The notes: generated by a model from the letters alone, not told the origin. DNA of 64,000 nt from Isoetes taiwanensis (GCA_021234155.1 JAJEKV010000003.1:9116413-9180412); one strand, 5' to 3'. Shown: positions 36,601 through 49,030, numbered from the stretch's first letter. Translations and numbers: made by a program.

Positions 36601-37215
36601 AAAATTAGCTGAGGACAATGATCAGAGACCGTGGTGGACAAAATGTTCTTCTGCTTGAGCAAAGGCGCCCGGTCTGATGCTAGGGTATTAGCATATAGCA
36701 TCTGTCATGCCCAACGACTCTGCCAAATGCAAGGAGTCCAACAACTGCACCCATTGCTGCCGCTCAAAACCCTGTACCACCTCGGCGCCCCTGCCGCACC
36801 TATCCTGAGCAGTCTTGACCATGTTGAAATCACCTACCAGCAGCCAAGCCACACCAGCTCCCAAGGATGTGACCTTATGCCTCAGCGATGCCCACAACGC
36901 CCCTCTCTGCCGCGCACTATTGTGGGCGTAGACATTCACAAGCCCCCACTCATGTGGCCCCTCTCGCCACTTGATAATGACCCACCTGCCCCAATGGTCG
37001 GCCAGGGTAAAAGTCACCTACACATGCATCTTCCATGCCACGACAGTGCCACCTTTAGAGGCCCCAGAGGTGGCAATGGCAGCGGCGTATTGCGGCCCAA
37101 ACATGTCCAGCAGTGCCCGTGCATCCCCCCTGTGACACTTATGTTCCTGAAGACACAAGATATCTGGGTCCAACTTCCGAATCGCCAACGCCACTCTCGT
37201 TCTCTTACTGGTTGA
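33616..37215 (-). pseudogene. LINE ORF2: endonuclease, reverse transcriptase, zf-RVT
   Basis: Endonuclease motifs are LDPDILCLQEHKC (catalytic Glu), WLLVGDFNMV and STTVSDHCPQ. The reverse transcriptase follows: HKYPGLDGIPVEFFQEYW, VYLKLDFAKVYDSVRWEFL (catalytic Asp of motif A), the QGCPLAPFLF block and QYVDDSFLF (motif C, YVDD). The C-terminus has PPKIRVLLWQIVHRSL and a CPMCGACVETLEHC zinc-binding pattern. Stops or frameshifts near 37018, 36690, 36400, 35840, 35400 and 34300 break the frame, so it is inactive. The structure is that of plant L1-like elements, where ORF2 nicks the target and primes reverse transcription. Confidence 0.85.
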
Positions 37216-37228
37216 CCTTGTTGTTATT

Positions 37229-37690
37229 ACCTGGGTGGAGGGGGTTTCTTGTGGAAACCGGTAGTGTGGCAACACGAGGGGCCTTATCCCGGAGTGGTGT
37301 TGCCGTTACCAGTTTCCCACAGGAAACTCCAACACCTAGGCGGCTAGCTAACGTAAGCCACCACTGGGTTGAAATTTTGGTGATTGTGACAAGGCTCTAA
37401 GCGGTGCCACCAAAAATTTTAAGCCCAAAGATACCACTATAGTAGAGCGGGCTTGGGGCAAAGGGTTAGGTGGGACAATGGAGGCAGAGGGATGTAACTC
37501 GAAAAAGTGTGGAAAAGGCAGATGGGGGAAAAGAAAGAACTAGCAAACATAGATATATATTATCATTTATTAGCACGGTATAATTTCATTCTCATACATT
37601 CGCGCCACTAATTTTAACACTTTACATATCATAACCTTTCTTAAATCACATCCTCCTACAAGTGCACATTCTAAATTTAATGGTTAGAAC
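37229..37690. other. Non-coding flank with an imperfect inverted repeat
   Basis: GTTTCTTGTGGAAACCGGTA (near 37249) is partly mirrored by TACCAGTTTCCCACAGGAAAC (near 37307). No gene is seen. This DNA was contiguous with the region left of 33281 before the LINE inserted. Confidence 0.4.
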
Positions 37691-37813
37691 ATGGAAATGG
37701 GGTCACCTTTTTTGTCTGAAGATAAACTATATGCTGCCATGTGGCATATCCCTACAATCCGGAATGGAAAGTGGGAAGCCAATTCCGTGCATACAGATAT
37801 TTACATGCTACAA

Positions 37814-39958
37814 GTGGTTTCCAAAATATACACAAGTTTTTACACAGAAATCTTATACAGTAACCTCTGTATACAGAAAGGAACAAAAGCAATGAAAATG
37901 GCCGACAAGGAAACAACGAGATACAAGAAGAAAAACGGAGGCTATTCTAAGAATAGAAGAATCTGACAGAAGGTTGCCTGCAGAAAGGTAAAGAAATCAA
38001 AGTCTGTGTGTATAAATCTAGCTTAAGATCAGACTAACACTAAAGAAAACTAAAGTTTAAAAAGAATTTTAAAAGACAGATGCAAGAGAAGATTAAAATA
38101 AGATACACAAACAAAACTTAAAAGCAATAAAGAAACAAGAAAGAAGAACAAATAGTGAAGATCTTAACTGAAACATCTTGATCCAGTGCATAAGAAACAG
38201 ATCCTATGCCTAAACCAACAATATAGCGCCTCAAAACATGAATGCCACAAGAATTGACAATTGCGTCACGTTGAAGAATACAATCTCAAAATCTGATAAA
38301 ATGGTGCCCTGCACACTGGAAGGAGCGTCTAAAGCAAGACAATCGAAAAGCAGCATGCAAATCCATCAAGCTCCATCTTTCTAAAAGGAGCACCAAATCT
38401 GTTAGTGCCAGAATGCAGAAAAGGAAGGAAATGTTATCTCGAACCTGCATGCAAGGAAAAAAAAGCATCAAAACAGTTCGAAACCATAAAAAGAAGAAAA
38501 AATTACATTGGAAGCACAAAAGATCACTACTATCTACTCACTTTTCCTCAAGAACACACCAGAATCATGAAATAGTCGCTTTTCCTCAAGAGCAGAAGGG
38601 AATCGTGAAATAAATCTTCATAAGAAGAAATAACGACCAAGAAAATGAGCGCCCTAACTGCTCAGCGACAAGAAATGCCGAGCGCCATGGCCGTCAAAAC
38701 ACAAGGGGCGGCCCGAGGGCCATACCTGCAGAGCACCATCGCCATCGCCAGACTAAGAAAAGAAAAAATGCACGGCTCCCCATTCCCATGTTGTAGGGGG
38801 ATGCCCACCGATCGCACTTTTCGATGTGGCCGGTGACCCACCGGTCCACACCGGAAAGTGCTCCCAGTGGGCATCCCCCTATACAACCAGTTCCCAAAAT
38901 AAACACAAGTTTTTTACACATAAATCTTATACAGTACCCTCTATATACAAAAAGGAACAAAAGCAATGAAAATGGCCGATAGGCTTATGCAAAGAGAGAG
39001 ATACAAGAAGAAAAACGGAGGCTATTCTAAGAATAGAAGAATATGACAGAAGGTTGCCTTCAGAAAGGTAAAGAAATCAAAGTCTGTGTGTATAAATCTA
39101 GGTTAAGATTAGACTAACACTAAAGAAAACTAAGAGGCAGATGCCAGAGAAGATTAAAATAAGATACACAAACAGAACTTAAAAGCAATAAAAAAACAAG
39201 AAAGAAGAACAAATAATAAAGGTTTTAACTGAAACATCTTGATCCAGTGCATAAGAAACAGATCCTATGCCTAAACCAACAAATATAGCGCCTCAAAACA
39301 TGAATGCCACAAGAATTGACACAAAAATTGCTTCACATTGAAGAACAATGTCTCAAAATCTGATATAATGGTGCCTTGCACAATGGAAGGAGCATCTAAA
39401 GCAAGACAAGTGAAAAGCAGCATGCAAATCCATCAAGCTCCATCTTTCTATAGGGAGCACCAAATCCATTAGTGCCAGAATGCAGAAAAGGAAGGAAATG
39501 TTATCCTGGATCTGCATGCAAGGAAAAAAAGGATCAAAACAGTTCGAAACCATAAGAAGAAGAAAAAATTACATTGGAAGCACAAAAGTTCACTACTACC
39601 TACTCGCTTTTTCTAAAGAACACACCAGAATCATGAAATAGCCGATTTTCCTCAAGAACAGAAGGGAATCGCGAGATAAATCTTCATAAGAAGAAACAAA
39701 GACCAAGAAAACGAGTGCCCTAACTGCTCAGCGGCAGGAAATGCTGAACGCCATGGCCGTCTGAGCACAAGGGGCGGCCCGAAGGGCCATACCCGCAGAG
39801 CGCCATCGCCATCGCCATCGCCAGACCAAGAAATAAAAAAATGGATAGCTCCCCATTTCCATGTTGTAGGGGGATGCCCACCGGTCGCACTTTTTGGTGT
39901 GGCCGGTGACCCACTCCCAGCTCTGCTGGTCGCGGGGCCTCACCGGTCCACACCGGAG
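37814..39958. repeat. Tandem duplication of a unit of about 1.07 kb
   Basis: The unit beginning at ACACAAGTTTTTACACA-type sequence (about 37828) recurs at about 38897. Long blocks such as AGATACAAGAAGAAAAACGG, CATCTTGATCCAGTGCATAA and GGGCGGCCCGAGGGCCATAC repeat in order with a few percent difference. Each unit ends in a GC-rich block with CCGGTCCACACCGG. The second unit has a 30-bp or so insertion in that block. The open frames inside are short and unsupported. The second unit abuts the RPA1 pseudogene. Confidence 0.85.
38792..38885. repeat. Inverted repeat present only in the first duplicated unit
   Basis: TGTAGGGGGATGCCCACCGA and its approximate inverse (GTGGGCATCCCCCTATA) enclose about 35-40 bases rich in CCGG. 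The arms are about 28 bp with mismatches. The second unit keeps only the left arm (near 39868). Confidence 0.7.
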
Positions 39959-40045
39959 GTATACCTGCAAGACACTTCTATAGTTCAGGACTGCGAGGAC
40001 GACAAGAATATTTGTTTCATATGTATGAGTTTGTATCGATTGCAG

Positions 40046-40988
40046 ATCTGTGCTTAAACAGAGGGATTCAGTGGTTGATGTGATTGTTGTTGTCACAACA
40101 GTGGAGGAGGCATCACGAGTCTATCGGAAAAGTGGCAGCCCTGTTGATCATAGAGCCATGTCTATAAAAGATGTATCTGGTAAGTAGATTGAAGTTACAA
40201 TGTGGGGCCAGGTATCTCTGCGAGAAGGCAGACAAATTGAAGATTATGTGGCTGCCAAAAAAGAACCAATTGTTGCCTTCAGAGGAGCTAAGGTGAGTGA
40301 TTATGCAACTAAGTCATTAGTTACTGTCCATTCGACTCAGGTGCAAATAAATCCTCCTATTCCTGAGTGCAAAGAATTAAGAGATTGGTTTATTGCAGAG
40401 GGAAAGATGTCTTCTTCTGTTTGCCTTTCAATGTCGTCGCAGCCATTGTCTATAACTATTTCTCTGAAATTCGTAGCAGACCTACCAGAGGTAGCACTCA
40501 GAGACGTGGCAAAACCAGTTTTGGTGATTTGTAGACCTCAATGGACACGTTGCATAAGACATGAAATCATATTTTATATTTACGATCGTGCCTCGCAACT
40601 CATTGAAAAAGGTCGCAGCTACTGAGGATGGATTGTGGCATTGTAGTGGTTGCAATGTTCGTGTGAAGGAATGTTCATATAGGTATGTGATTTCGTTGCA
40701 ACTGTCAGATCACGCAGGACTTCCTGGGTGACAGCTTTTCAAGATGTTGGCGAGGAGCTATTTGGCTGCACAGCAAAGCAGATGAATGCTTGAAAACTCA
40801 CGAACATTCAGAAGTTCAATCAGATAGTGCAACAAACCTTCTTCAAGATATTCTAGTTCAAAATAAAAATTAAGGAAGAGACATACAATGACATGCAAAG
40901 AAACAAGTATGTTGTTGAGAGAATTGACAAGGTGAACTATTCCATGGGCTGTACCACTTTGCTGCAGCAAATCCATGAGCTGGCCTGA
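40046..40988 (+). pseudogene. RPA1: Replication protein A large subunit (RPA1) pseudogene, C-terminal half
   Basis: RPA1 is the single-stranded-DNA-binding subunit of replication protein A. The segment starts at an exon border (TTGCAG) with the second OB fold (DBD-B): SVVDVIVVVTTVEEASRVYR, then IEVTMWGQVSLREGRQIEDY and INPPIPECKELRDWF. A TAG at 40185-40187 interrupts it right after DVSGK. Further on, in other frames, comes the C-terminal domain: LWHCSGCNVRVKECSYRY, with the zinc-binding Cys pair and the YRY block, then SLQLSDHAGLP, DVGEELFGCTAKQMN and a helical end to a stop near 40988. At least three frameshifts are needed, and the linker part of the third OB fold is garbled. It is a dead fragment. 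Plants have several RPA1 genes, and plant Helitrons can carry RPA-like genes, so origin by capture is possible. Confidence 0.72.
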
Positions 40989-41154
40989 TGTCTGGATTGG
41001 AGAGAAGGAAGAAAGATGTTTCTAAATATTTTGAACCTGCATTTCTCTGCTTGCAGATGATGTGTTGTATATATTTTTTTGTATTACATTGTGAATAATC
41101 TTTTCGTGTTGCCAATGCCATCATTACATCTAATTAAGTTTAGCTGATCTTATT

Positions 41155-42635
41155 AGGCATTCATTCACAGTCGTTACAAATATTTGTTCGTGTGCAAATT
41201 TGCGGAAGGTTTCTCAGGCTACTTTCTGGCCTCTTTCGAAGCCAGGTGAACTGACAGTGTAGATGCAACTCTTAGTCCCTTCTATTTCCTTTTGGCAGCA
41301 AAAGTATCTTCTGTTCTAAATCCGATGCAAATAAGAGGCAGGTAGTTTACAGCGTCATTAGTAGCAAGTTTGCTGAGTTCGTTTACTGGCCGCCAATCTA
41401 GAAAAAAGATATTACTACTTCATTCATTCGATTGGAACATCTTGCAGGTATTGCCAAGTTTTTATATATTTATTTCATCATTTCAGCCTTAGGGTTAGTG
41501 CACTGGAAAATAATCAAATATTATTGCAGACATTCTTAGATCCTCGCAGTAATATAACATATGACTTCTTCATAGCCTTCTAGCATCTGAGCGCAATTAC
41601 CATCTTCGACCTTCTAAAATGGCAAACATGAACCAAGTATTTGTCATGTAGAAATGAAAGATAACAGTGCCCTGAGGTACCATGCCATGGCAACATAATG
41701 GTTTGTTATTAGATGGCTATGGAGTATCTGAATGCATTAACCAATAGCTGTACAAATCCCAATGCTATTTGACACTAGAGACCAATCCAACATGCATTAT
41801 CTGGAGCGGTATGGGATCTTAATTTCATGTGCGAAATGTGGATGCAAGCCATAGGATCTTCAGCAAATCCCTGATATTTCTGGATATGCCCAACATGGAC
41901 AACGTGTCTATGCCCTTGAGGTTTTCTCAAACAATACTGCATTGTTGTAAGCCATGCCTTGCAGTAACTATATGCGCTTTATACACTTGCTTAACATCCA
42001 TTTATCTGCTCATCTTCATTGTTTCCACCATGCCATTCACGATGCTTTTGATAATACTTGATTATCAACTGTGTACATCAGACTTGCAGTCTTGCTTTTG
42101 GTATCGAAAACAGCTGGAAAATAACATTGACATCCCACCTACTCAAATTATGCATCTCAGTTTGTAAAAACATGGTTCTGGGTTTAGATCATCTACAGAT
42201 CCTTCTTACTTCCTGTTGTTGTGCTGCAATTTCAACAAGGATTATTGTTTAAAGCATATTGCTGCACTAAGAGACCATGATGATTATATAGCCAGCATAC
42301 AAATTTACCATCCACAGTTATGCATTTACAAGTATATCTTTTCTCTTCGGACTTCATCATTTCTTCATTGCATGTGATATCATCATCCTCAGCCTTCGTA
42401 TCCCAAATGTCTCTGGCCCTGTTAAATGTGTTCTTCACTGGGATAGTTTATCGACAGTCTAAATTGAAAAAAGTCGCTGCTTATTTTGAAAGCATTGTGT
42501 TAGTTAGTATAGGAAGGATATTGCTGCTTCTTATTATGTATTCATTGACATTCCACACAAATATTTCTTTGTATCCAGATTTGCGGAAGTTTTCTCAGTC
42601 CACTTTCTAGCCTCTTTTGAAGCCAGGTGAACTGA
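41155..42635. repeat. Pair of direct repeats of about 100 bp flanking 1.3 kb
   Basis: A segment ending TTTCGAAGCCAGGTGAACTGA at 41155-41250 recurs at 42540-42633 (AAATATTTCTTTGTATCCAG ... AAGCCAGGTGAACTGA) at about 80 percent identity. The 1.3 kb between them has no recognisable gene. The second copy is cut off by the 5' end of a LINE. Confidence 0.65.
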
Positions 42636-45508
42636 TTTCAAATACCTATATGATTAATGGTAGAGATGGCAGATGGCAGATCCTTTTATGTACCATCCTT
42701 AGAACAAGGCTTGCTCTAGTTAATATTTATGCCTATAATAACCATGGGGAAAGGGTAGAGATTTGGAAAAAAGTTAAAAGTAGTTTGGATAATTTGGAAT
42801 TTGATGATTGTATTCTTGGGGGGGATCTAAACATGGTAACTAACAGTTTTATGAAGAATAAAAATTTTAGGCCCCTAGGTAGGCAGGAAAAGGAAGCCTG
42901 GTCAGATCTGGTTCGTGGTCACAATTTAACTCTTGCTAGAACTAAGGCAGATTCCTATAGCTAGACAGACAAGAGAGTGGATCCTACCTTGTGTCTCCAT
43001 GACAGATACTACCTTTCTGAGAACTTATGGAACCATAGCAACAGGGTGAATAATCTTGAGGGATATACTCTCTCGGATCACTTCCCCCAGCAATTAAGGA
43101 TTATGGCTTGTAACACTATTAAGAAGAGGAAAACTTACTTCAAGCTCAACGCTAGCCTTTTGGAGCATGACGAATTTATTGAAAGGCTGCAGCAGGTGCT
43201 TATCAAATTTCCTAAGCCGACTAGGAGGACAGGCTGGATGCATTGGTGGGTTAAGGTGGCTAAAGCCATTAAAAACTGGCTTAAAGAGTGGGGCAGGGCT
43301 GTGCACCTTCAAAAAATCTCCTCCAGAATTTGAGGGAAAGACTTATAAGTGCCCCTGATGAGGAGAAAAATGGAATTCGGGCAGAAATTGAAAGGGAGGA
43401 GATCAAGATTACTGAGGGCTGGAAGCTCAAGGCAAAAATCAGGGAGATCAGGGATGACGAGAGGAGTAGCTCCAAATTTTTCTTTGTCAAAGCCAAGGGC
43501 ACGATAAAGAGGAATCATATTTTTGAAATTAAGATAGGGGATGAGGACATATCAGATGAGAATCAGATCAAGATTGCAGCTGCAAATCAATTTAGGAATA
43601 TAATGGAGACTAATCAGGATAGTCAGCAAGCAGTTATGGATGGTTTTATCAATCTTCAAGAGAAGGTAAGTCTAGAAGAGAACTTAAGCATTGAGAAGCC
43701 TTTTTCTAGTGAGGAGATCTTTCAGATTGCTAAGGACATGGAAAAAGGTAAAAGCCCGGGTCCAGATGGGCTCCCAGTGGAATTCTACATTAAGGTGTGG
43801 CCTATTCTTGGGGATTGCATCACTTGCCTGGCCAATGAATTCAGGGACTTCAAGTGCTTGGATGCAAGAATAAATACCAGCCTCATCACACTCATCCCTA
43901 AGACTGATATGCTGGTTACATTCTCTGACTACAGGCCCATTTCATCTCCAATGTCATATGTAAGCTTATCTCTGGCACCCTTGCTAGGAGACTCAAAATG
44001 GTGTTAGAAAGGATAATAAGCACCTCCCAGGCAGCCTACCTGAAGGACATGTTCATTCTTGATAATGTGGTCACAACAATTTTAGGGCTTAATTGGGCTA
44101 AGGATACCAATCAGGATGTTTCTCTTATTAAGCTGGACATAACCAAGGCATTCGACTCGGTTAGTTGGAACTTTCTCTTCAAATGCTGCAGTGCCTTACG
44201 ATTTTCCAATGAGGTAATTCTTCTTTGTAAAGCTATTCTTTCGAATTCCAGATCCTCTGTCTTAATTAATGGAGAGTGTGGACCCTTTTTCCCCATGAAA
44301 AGGGGGGTTAAACAAGGTTGCCCACTGGCTCCATTCCTCTATCTCATCATTATAGAGGCCCTTCATAGTAAGCTTGAGGAGGCCAAGACAACTAATATGA
44401 TCCAGGGACTAACCCTCCCAGACAATGGGGATTTGGATCAGATTTTGAATGGGCATTTTACAGATGATACATTCCTGTTGGTATCAATGGATAACAGGTC
44501 CCTAGTCAATACTCAAGCCATCCTAGAGGATTTTGGTCAAGCTTCTGGCTGCAGGATCAACCCCATGAAATCCAAAATTATTGCCAAAGACCAGGTAAAA
44601 GGGGAGCAAATGACTGCTCTCATGGGCTGTAAGTATATTCTACCTACCAATTCTTCTAAAATCTTAGGCATCCCCATGGCCCTAAAAGGGAGCCCATCAG
44701 ATGTTTGGACATATATTATTGAGAAGTTCTAGAAAAAGGTCGATAGCCTCAACTCCAAGTACATTTCAAAGCAGGGCAGAGCTATTATTGCCAATTTTGT
44801 GATATCTTCTTCCCATGTTTACCAGTCTTCAATCATTTTGGCACCTAAGAAGGTCTCCTCCAAGCTCCAGAGCATCATTGGAAGATTCATCTCCTGTGGC
44901 CAGAACAAGAGATGTTGGACTCCTGTGGCCATGAAGGAATGCTGCAAGAACAGGAAGTACGGGGGGTTGGGAGTCATTAATATTGAAAAGCAGGGAGTGG
45001 CTTTAGCTGCCAAATATTTCTATAAGGCTGCATACAATAGGATTAATCACCCAGTGTCTATTATTATCAGACATTACCTGGGCAGATGCCTTTCTTATGG
45101 ATGGAGGAACTTGAAGATGAGTCTCCCTCACTCTATTTATTTCCCCTTTACTGTCCCTAATTCCACCCCGAGCCTAATTAAGAAGTGGATAAGGGCTTGG
45201 AATATGGTAAAGGGGATGTTCACTTGGAAAGAGGGGTTGTCCATGGATCTTGTTACTTTCCTGAGCAGGCCATGTTATGGAGTACCAAGGGCATCCACCT
45301 TATCAGAGACATGTTCAGTCACAAATCTCAAATCTCATTTTTAGACAGTTATTGCTTTATATCATGCTGACTCTATATCAGAACTGGGCTTTTTCTCTTA
45401 TCTATCCTAACTTAAGTACCATAAGGGTTATACTTCCCTATAAAAAGTAATTTTGTGTACTCATCTATTTATATAAATATACTTATAGGCCTTCATTAAA
45501 AAAAATAA
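42634..45508 (+). mobile_element. LINE with endonuclease and reverse transcriptase, 5'-truncated
   Basis: ORF2 pieces run in order on the plus strand. Endonuclease: TRLALVNIYAYNNHGERVEI, DDCILGGDLNMV and YTLSDHFPQQL; the N-terminal Glu motif is missing. Then come GKSPGPDGLPVEFYIKVWP and RINTSLITLIPKTD. The reverse transcriptase has VSLIKLDITKAFDSVSWNF (motif A), KRGVKQGCPLAPFLYLIIIE (motif B) and HFTDDTFLL (motif C, FTDD rather than YADD). The C-terminal part continues to about 45350 (CGQNKRCWTPVAMKECC). A short A-run (45499-45508) may be the tail. Frameshifts near 43330, 43960 and 44730 inactivate it. It belongs to a different L1-like lineage from the LINE at 33-37 kb. No target duplication was found. 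Confidence 0.8.
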
Positions 45509-45509
45509 A

Positions 45510-47040
45510 GATATTAGCCCGTCAGAGGCAAGCCTATTTAGTGCAGAAAATGCCAAGACATCATAGTTGTTTGCATCATTGCCAGCCTGCACATTGCAGA
45601 GCAATCAATCCAACCACTCAGAACTAGGATATACAGTGATATACTGCCGGATTAGATGGCATGGAGGCCAAGTAGTTCATGTTCTACGTCACGGCACCAA
45701 AGGCATAGCTGAAAAACAGCTAAAAGGTTTTTATCACTCACACGGACTCATCTTTTTTTCTGTGGCGATCTCCCATCTTTGTTATTTGAGTTTAAATTTT
45801 TGGCTTTGCAAAAGTAGAGTTTTTATTGTGAACAGGACATCGAAAATTCATTAGATTTGTGTTCATATGTAAAACTAGAATTAAGCATTATTTCACAGGA
45901 GTTATATTCGAAGTGTCTAGAGCTTTGCAAAATCAGAGGTAAAATGCTTTCTATTTGAAATGCATAGCTTTCATACAATTTGAAGCTCTAAATCCAGAAT
46001 AAATTATTGTTTTATTGCAAGAACTGTTGTGGGAATAGCCATTCCGTTAGAATGGATGGTGTTGGGCTTTATGACTCTCCATGAATTCCTCCTTTTTTAG
46101 ATGTCACACTTGAATTTAAGACCCTACGATTTGTCCAGCTATTTCTTTATGAAAATCTATTCCCTATGTAATATGCGCAATGTGGAAATCATGACCAGCG
46201 CAGCCTTCTGTGTTTGGCTCTGCGATGGGCAGTCTTGCTTATCAGTAGCCCAAGGTAATCGATTTTTTATTTGACTCTGTGTGTTGCTAGTTTATTAATT
46301 TAGGCATTTGGGAACTTGCATGTGATTCCTCACAATGCAACATGTGAAATCAGTTCATCTCTCCCTTATGCATGGCTTTTAGAAATGGATAGTCATTTTT
46401 CCACACCCAACACCAGCTATGGTAGTCTTCAAATGCAGTTACGTGGATCAAGCACTTGGGCTGTTGTGCTAATGCCATGGAGAAACATTAAATCATCTGG
46501 CATGCTTTGAAAGAGATATGTTATAACTTGCTCAAATCCATGTTCAATTTTGGAGAAATCAAGCAAGAGGAGCACAGTCAATGAATTTGTTTCGAATCAA
46601 TTCCCTTTAACCTCGGCCTTATAGTTTCTACAATCCAATGTACAACTATATGGATTTTATTTTAAACTGTTTCAGCAAAAAAAAGTTGTTTTGTTAGGCT
46701 TCACTTTGTAAACCAAGTGTTTGGATACCTTTGCTTGCATACGTCTCAGGCGTTAGAATTCCCATAATCCAGGGTAAAACTTGGCCCCCTTGCCCCAAAA
46801 CATGTTACACTTCTTCCCGTAAAAGATGACACGATTTCATAGCTCTCATATGTGCAGGAAGAGATCTTTGCACACCTCAAGGTCTTAGACATCATATTTC
46901 TTGCGAAAGTTTCTCGAGCATCAGCATATGTTTATTTCTTTAAATTCCTTTACTTCATATTGTCTTTCTTAGATTGCATTCTTCCTATTTCACTCTACGT
47001 TCAATTAGATTATCCACATACTTTCTATTGCAATAGATGA
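45510..47040. other. No recognisable gene
   Basis: AT-rich sequence with short open frames only (for example 45567-45854 and 46316-46510). None shows a domain or splice context. The Helitron coding region begins to be recognisable only after about 47040. Confidence 0.4.
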
Positions 47041-47229
47041 CCTCCGAGACCGCAGCGCATCATTTTGCCAACCAACACTCCTAGAAATGGAAAGCCAGGC
47101 TCAGGGCGAAGATGACCAAGAACGAAACCCAAAAAGAAGACAACTTGAGATGTCTCCATCATCTTCTTTTCAACCATCGCTGGTGATACACGAAATAACG
47201 TCTCAGGAAAGACTCGCAAATGCCCCCCG

Positions 47230-47582
47230 AGGCTCTTGCAGACAAGCGAGATGAGATGCTCGAAACCAACCGATCGCACCAGGCCCTTCGATGTCAAATC
47301 CCCCGCGACCAAATGCGTCGCTACCACGTCAAATAGCTCCACTAGAACCTCGCCTTCTGCCACACTTAGAAATATCACACGAAATAATGTCCCAGCAGAG
47401 ACACGCAAGTCTCCCATTGCTTCCAGCCACTCCAATAACACATACAAGCAATATCCAGCAGGCAGATACAAGCTCTTGCAGAGGGGCAAGACGCAATGCT
47501 CGAAACCGAGCAATGACACCAGCGCCTTCAATATCAAACCACCCACCACCACATGCACCACTGCCATATCAAATAGCTGCAC
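47230..47582 (+). repeat. Internal repeat in the Helitron N-terminal region
   Basis: A block of about 115 bp beginning CTCTTGCAGACAAGCGAGATG (47231) recurs as CTCTTGCAGAGGGGCAAGACG (about 47470). Both end in TATCAAATAGCTGCAC-type sequence. The copies are about 75 percent alike and spaced about 240 bp. This is likely an expanded low-complexity part of the protein. Confidence 0.65.
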
Positions 47583-48582
47583 AAATCGTAGATCAGCAAC
47601 TGCCACTGTTACAAACGTCAGGACACAATACTACGCCACCTCAAACTAGCACACATGACGACACGCACATCCAAAGAAACGCAACAATGAGAGAACTAAG
47701 AGCGACTGCTAGGTCAATCCGACCTGCTCCACCAGCTCAGACCAACAGACCACCAAACATTCAAGTACCATCACCTCTGTGCAAAATAGCATGGACCACA
47801 AACATTCCCAGCCCACATGATCTTGGGACCATGAACAAACTTTGCTCTGACTGTCACGCTCTCTTATGGCCATCAGAGCAGCCACCTAAATGTTGTTCTT
47901 CTGGTAAAGTTAGCTTACCACTTATGCCGCCACCACCACCATTGTTGATGCACCTATACACAACAACCAACCTAACATCCACAGAATTCCGACAAAACAT
48001 TAGAAAATACACTAATGCTTTGGCTTTCAGATCTCTAGCAATGATTCAAGACTGACCACCGAATCACAAATGCTCCAAGAGGACCGTACACACTCAGGGT
48101 TAATGGCAGAATGTCACACGTCATGGGCGCACTACAACCAGACCCAGACCGACAACAATTTATATCCAAATATACATTCTAGACAATGCAAAACAACAAC
48201 TAGATAGAAGACAGGAATATGTCACTGCGCTTAGAAGAGATACACTTAGAGAACTTCAACAGATTATCACATTGAACAATCCATTTGCATGCGCCATCCA
48301 TAACACAGCAGAACTCATTCGAATCTATCCAACTATCGATATTAGACTGTGCATCCAGACACCAACCACTGCAAATGCAAGAAATAGACAATACAACGCA
48401 CCTACATCTGAAGAAATTGCAGTGCTCATGCCTAATGACCCAAACCCAACACAAGGACATCAAAGCATCATCCTTCACTCAAGAGATGGAAGCCTCCAAT
48501 CAATAAATGAATGCCATTCATCGTATGATCCAATACATTTCGTACTAATATTTCCCTATGGAACCGACGGTTGGCATAGTAG

Positions 48583-48590
48583 TATCCCAC
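48583..48590 (+). repeat. Target-site duplication, left copy (TATCCCAC)
   Basis: The 8-mer TATCCCAC lies directly outside the left terminal repeat and is repeated at 54808-54815 directly outside the right one. The Helitron reading frame is interrupted exactly here. Confidence 0.8.
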
Positions 48591-48645
48591 GAGTGCGAAT
48601 TTTTAGAGGGTTTTTTTTGGAAGGGTTTAGAGGGTTTTTTAGATT
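48591..48645 (+). repeat. Left terminal inverted repeat of the 6.2-kb element
   Basis: It begins GAGTGCGAATTTTTAGAGGG and continues with G-runs alternating with long T-runs. It aligns with the inverse complement of 54757-54807, which begins GGGGAATTTTATTTGGAGGG and contains TTAGAGGGTTTT at the same offset. The repeats are imperfect. Confidence 0.75.
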
Positions 48646-49030
48646 GTCACATCAAATTCTGCTTTTGCCATTGGTTTTGAGGTGTAGAAGATGCAATTGA
48701 AGACTCCATACTTTAGAAAATAACACTGCATTAAAGTATGTAGAAGTAGTTTAAAAGAAATAGTTTGAAGTAAACTATGGAAGACAAAATACTATAATCC
48801 ATAATAATGTTATGAAAACCTAGATGACAGGAAGTCCTCATCCTTCTTCACACTCGTCATCTACAAGTAGACAACGCCTACGTCTTCTTTCCTTCTGAAC
48901 TGGAGATTCCCTTTTTGACAAAAATGAAGCTATTGATTCTGCATACACAGGAAGAATGCTAATACGTTAAAAAGGATAAGTAGTACTACCATAATTGCTA
49001 AAAATTTACAAAGAGAAATAAACGAACGTA

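Larger units (their letters stand above)
33294..37215 (-). mobile_element. L1-like LINE, 5'-truncated, with 13-bp target duplication
   Basis: CCTTGTTGTTATT flanks the element at 33281-33293 and 37216-37228. The 3' end is a poly-A tail (poly-T on the plus strand, to 33308). The insert of about 3.9 kb starts inside the endonuclease domain of ORF2, as expected for incomplete reverse transcription. The insertion separated the upstream region of the thioredoxin-fold gene from its TATA box. Confidence 0.85.
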
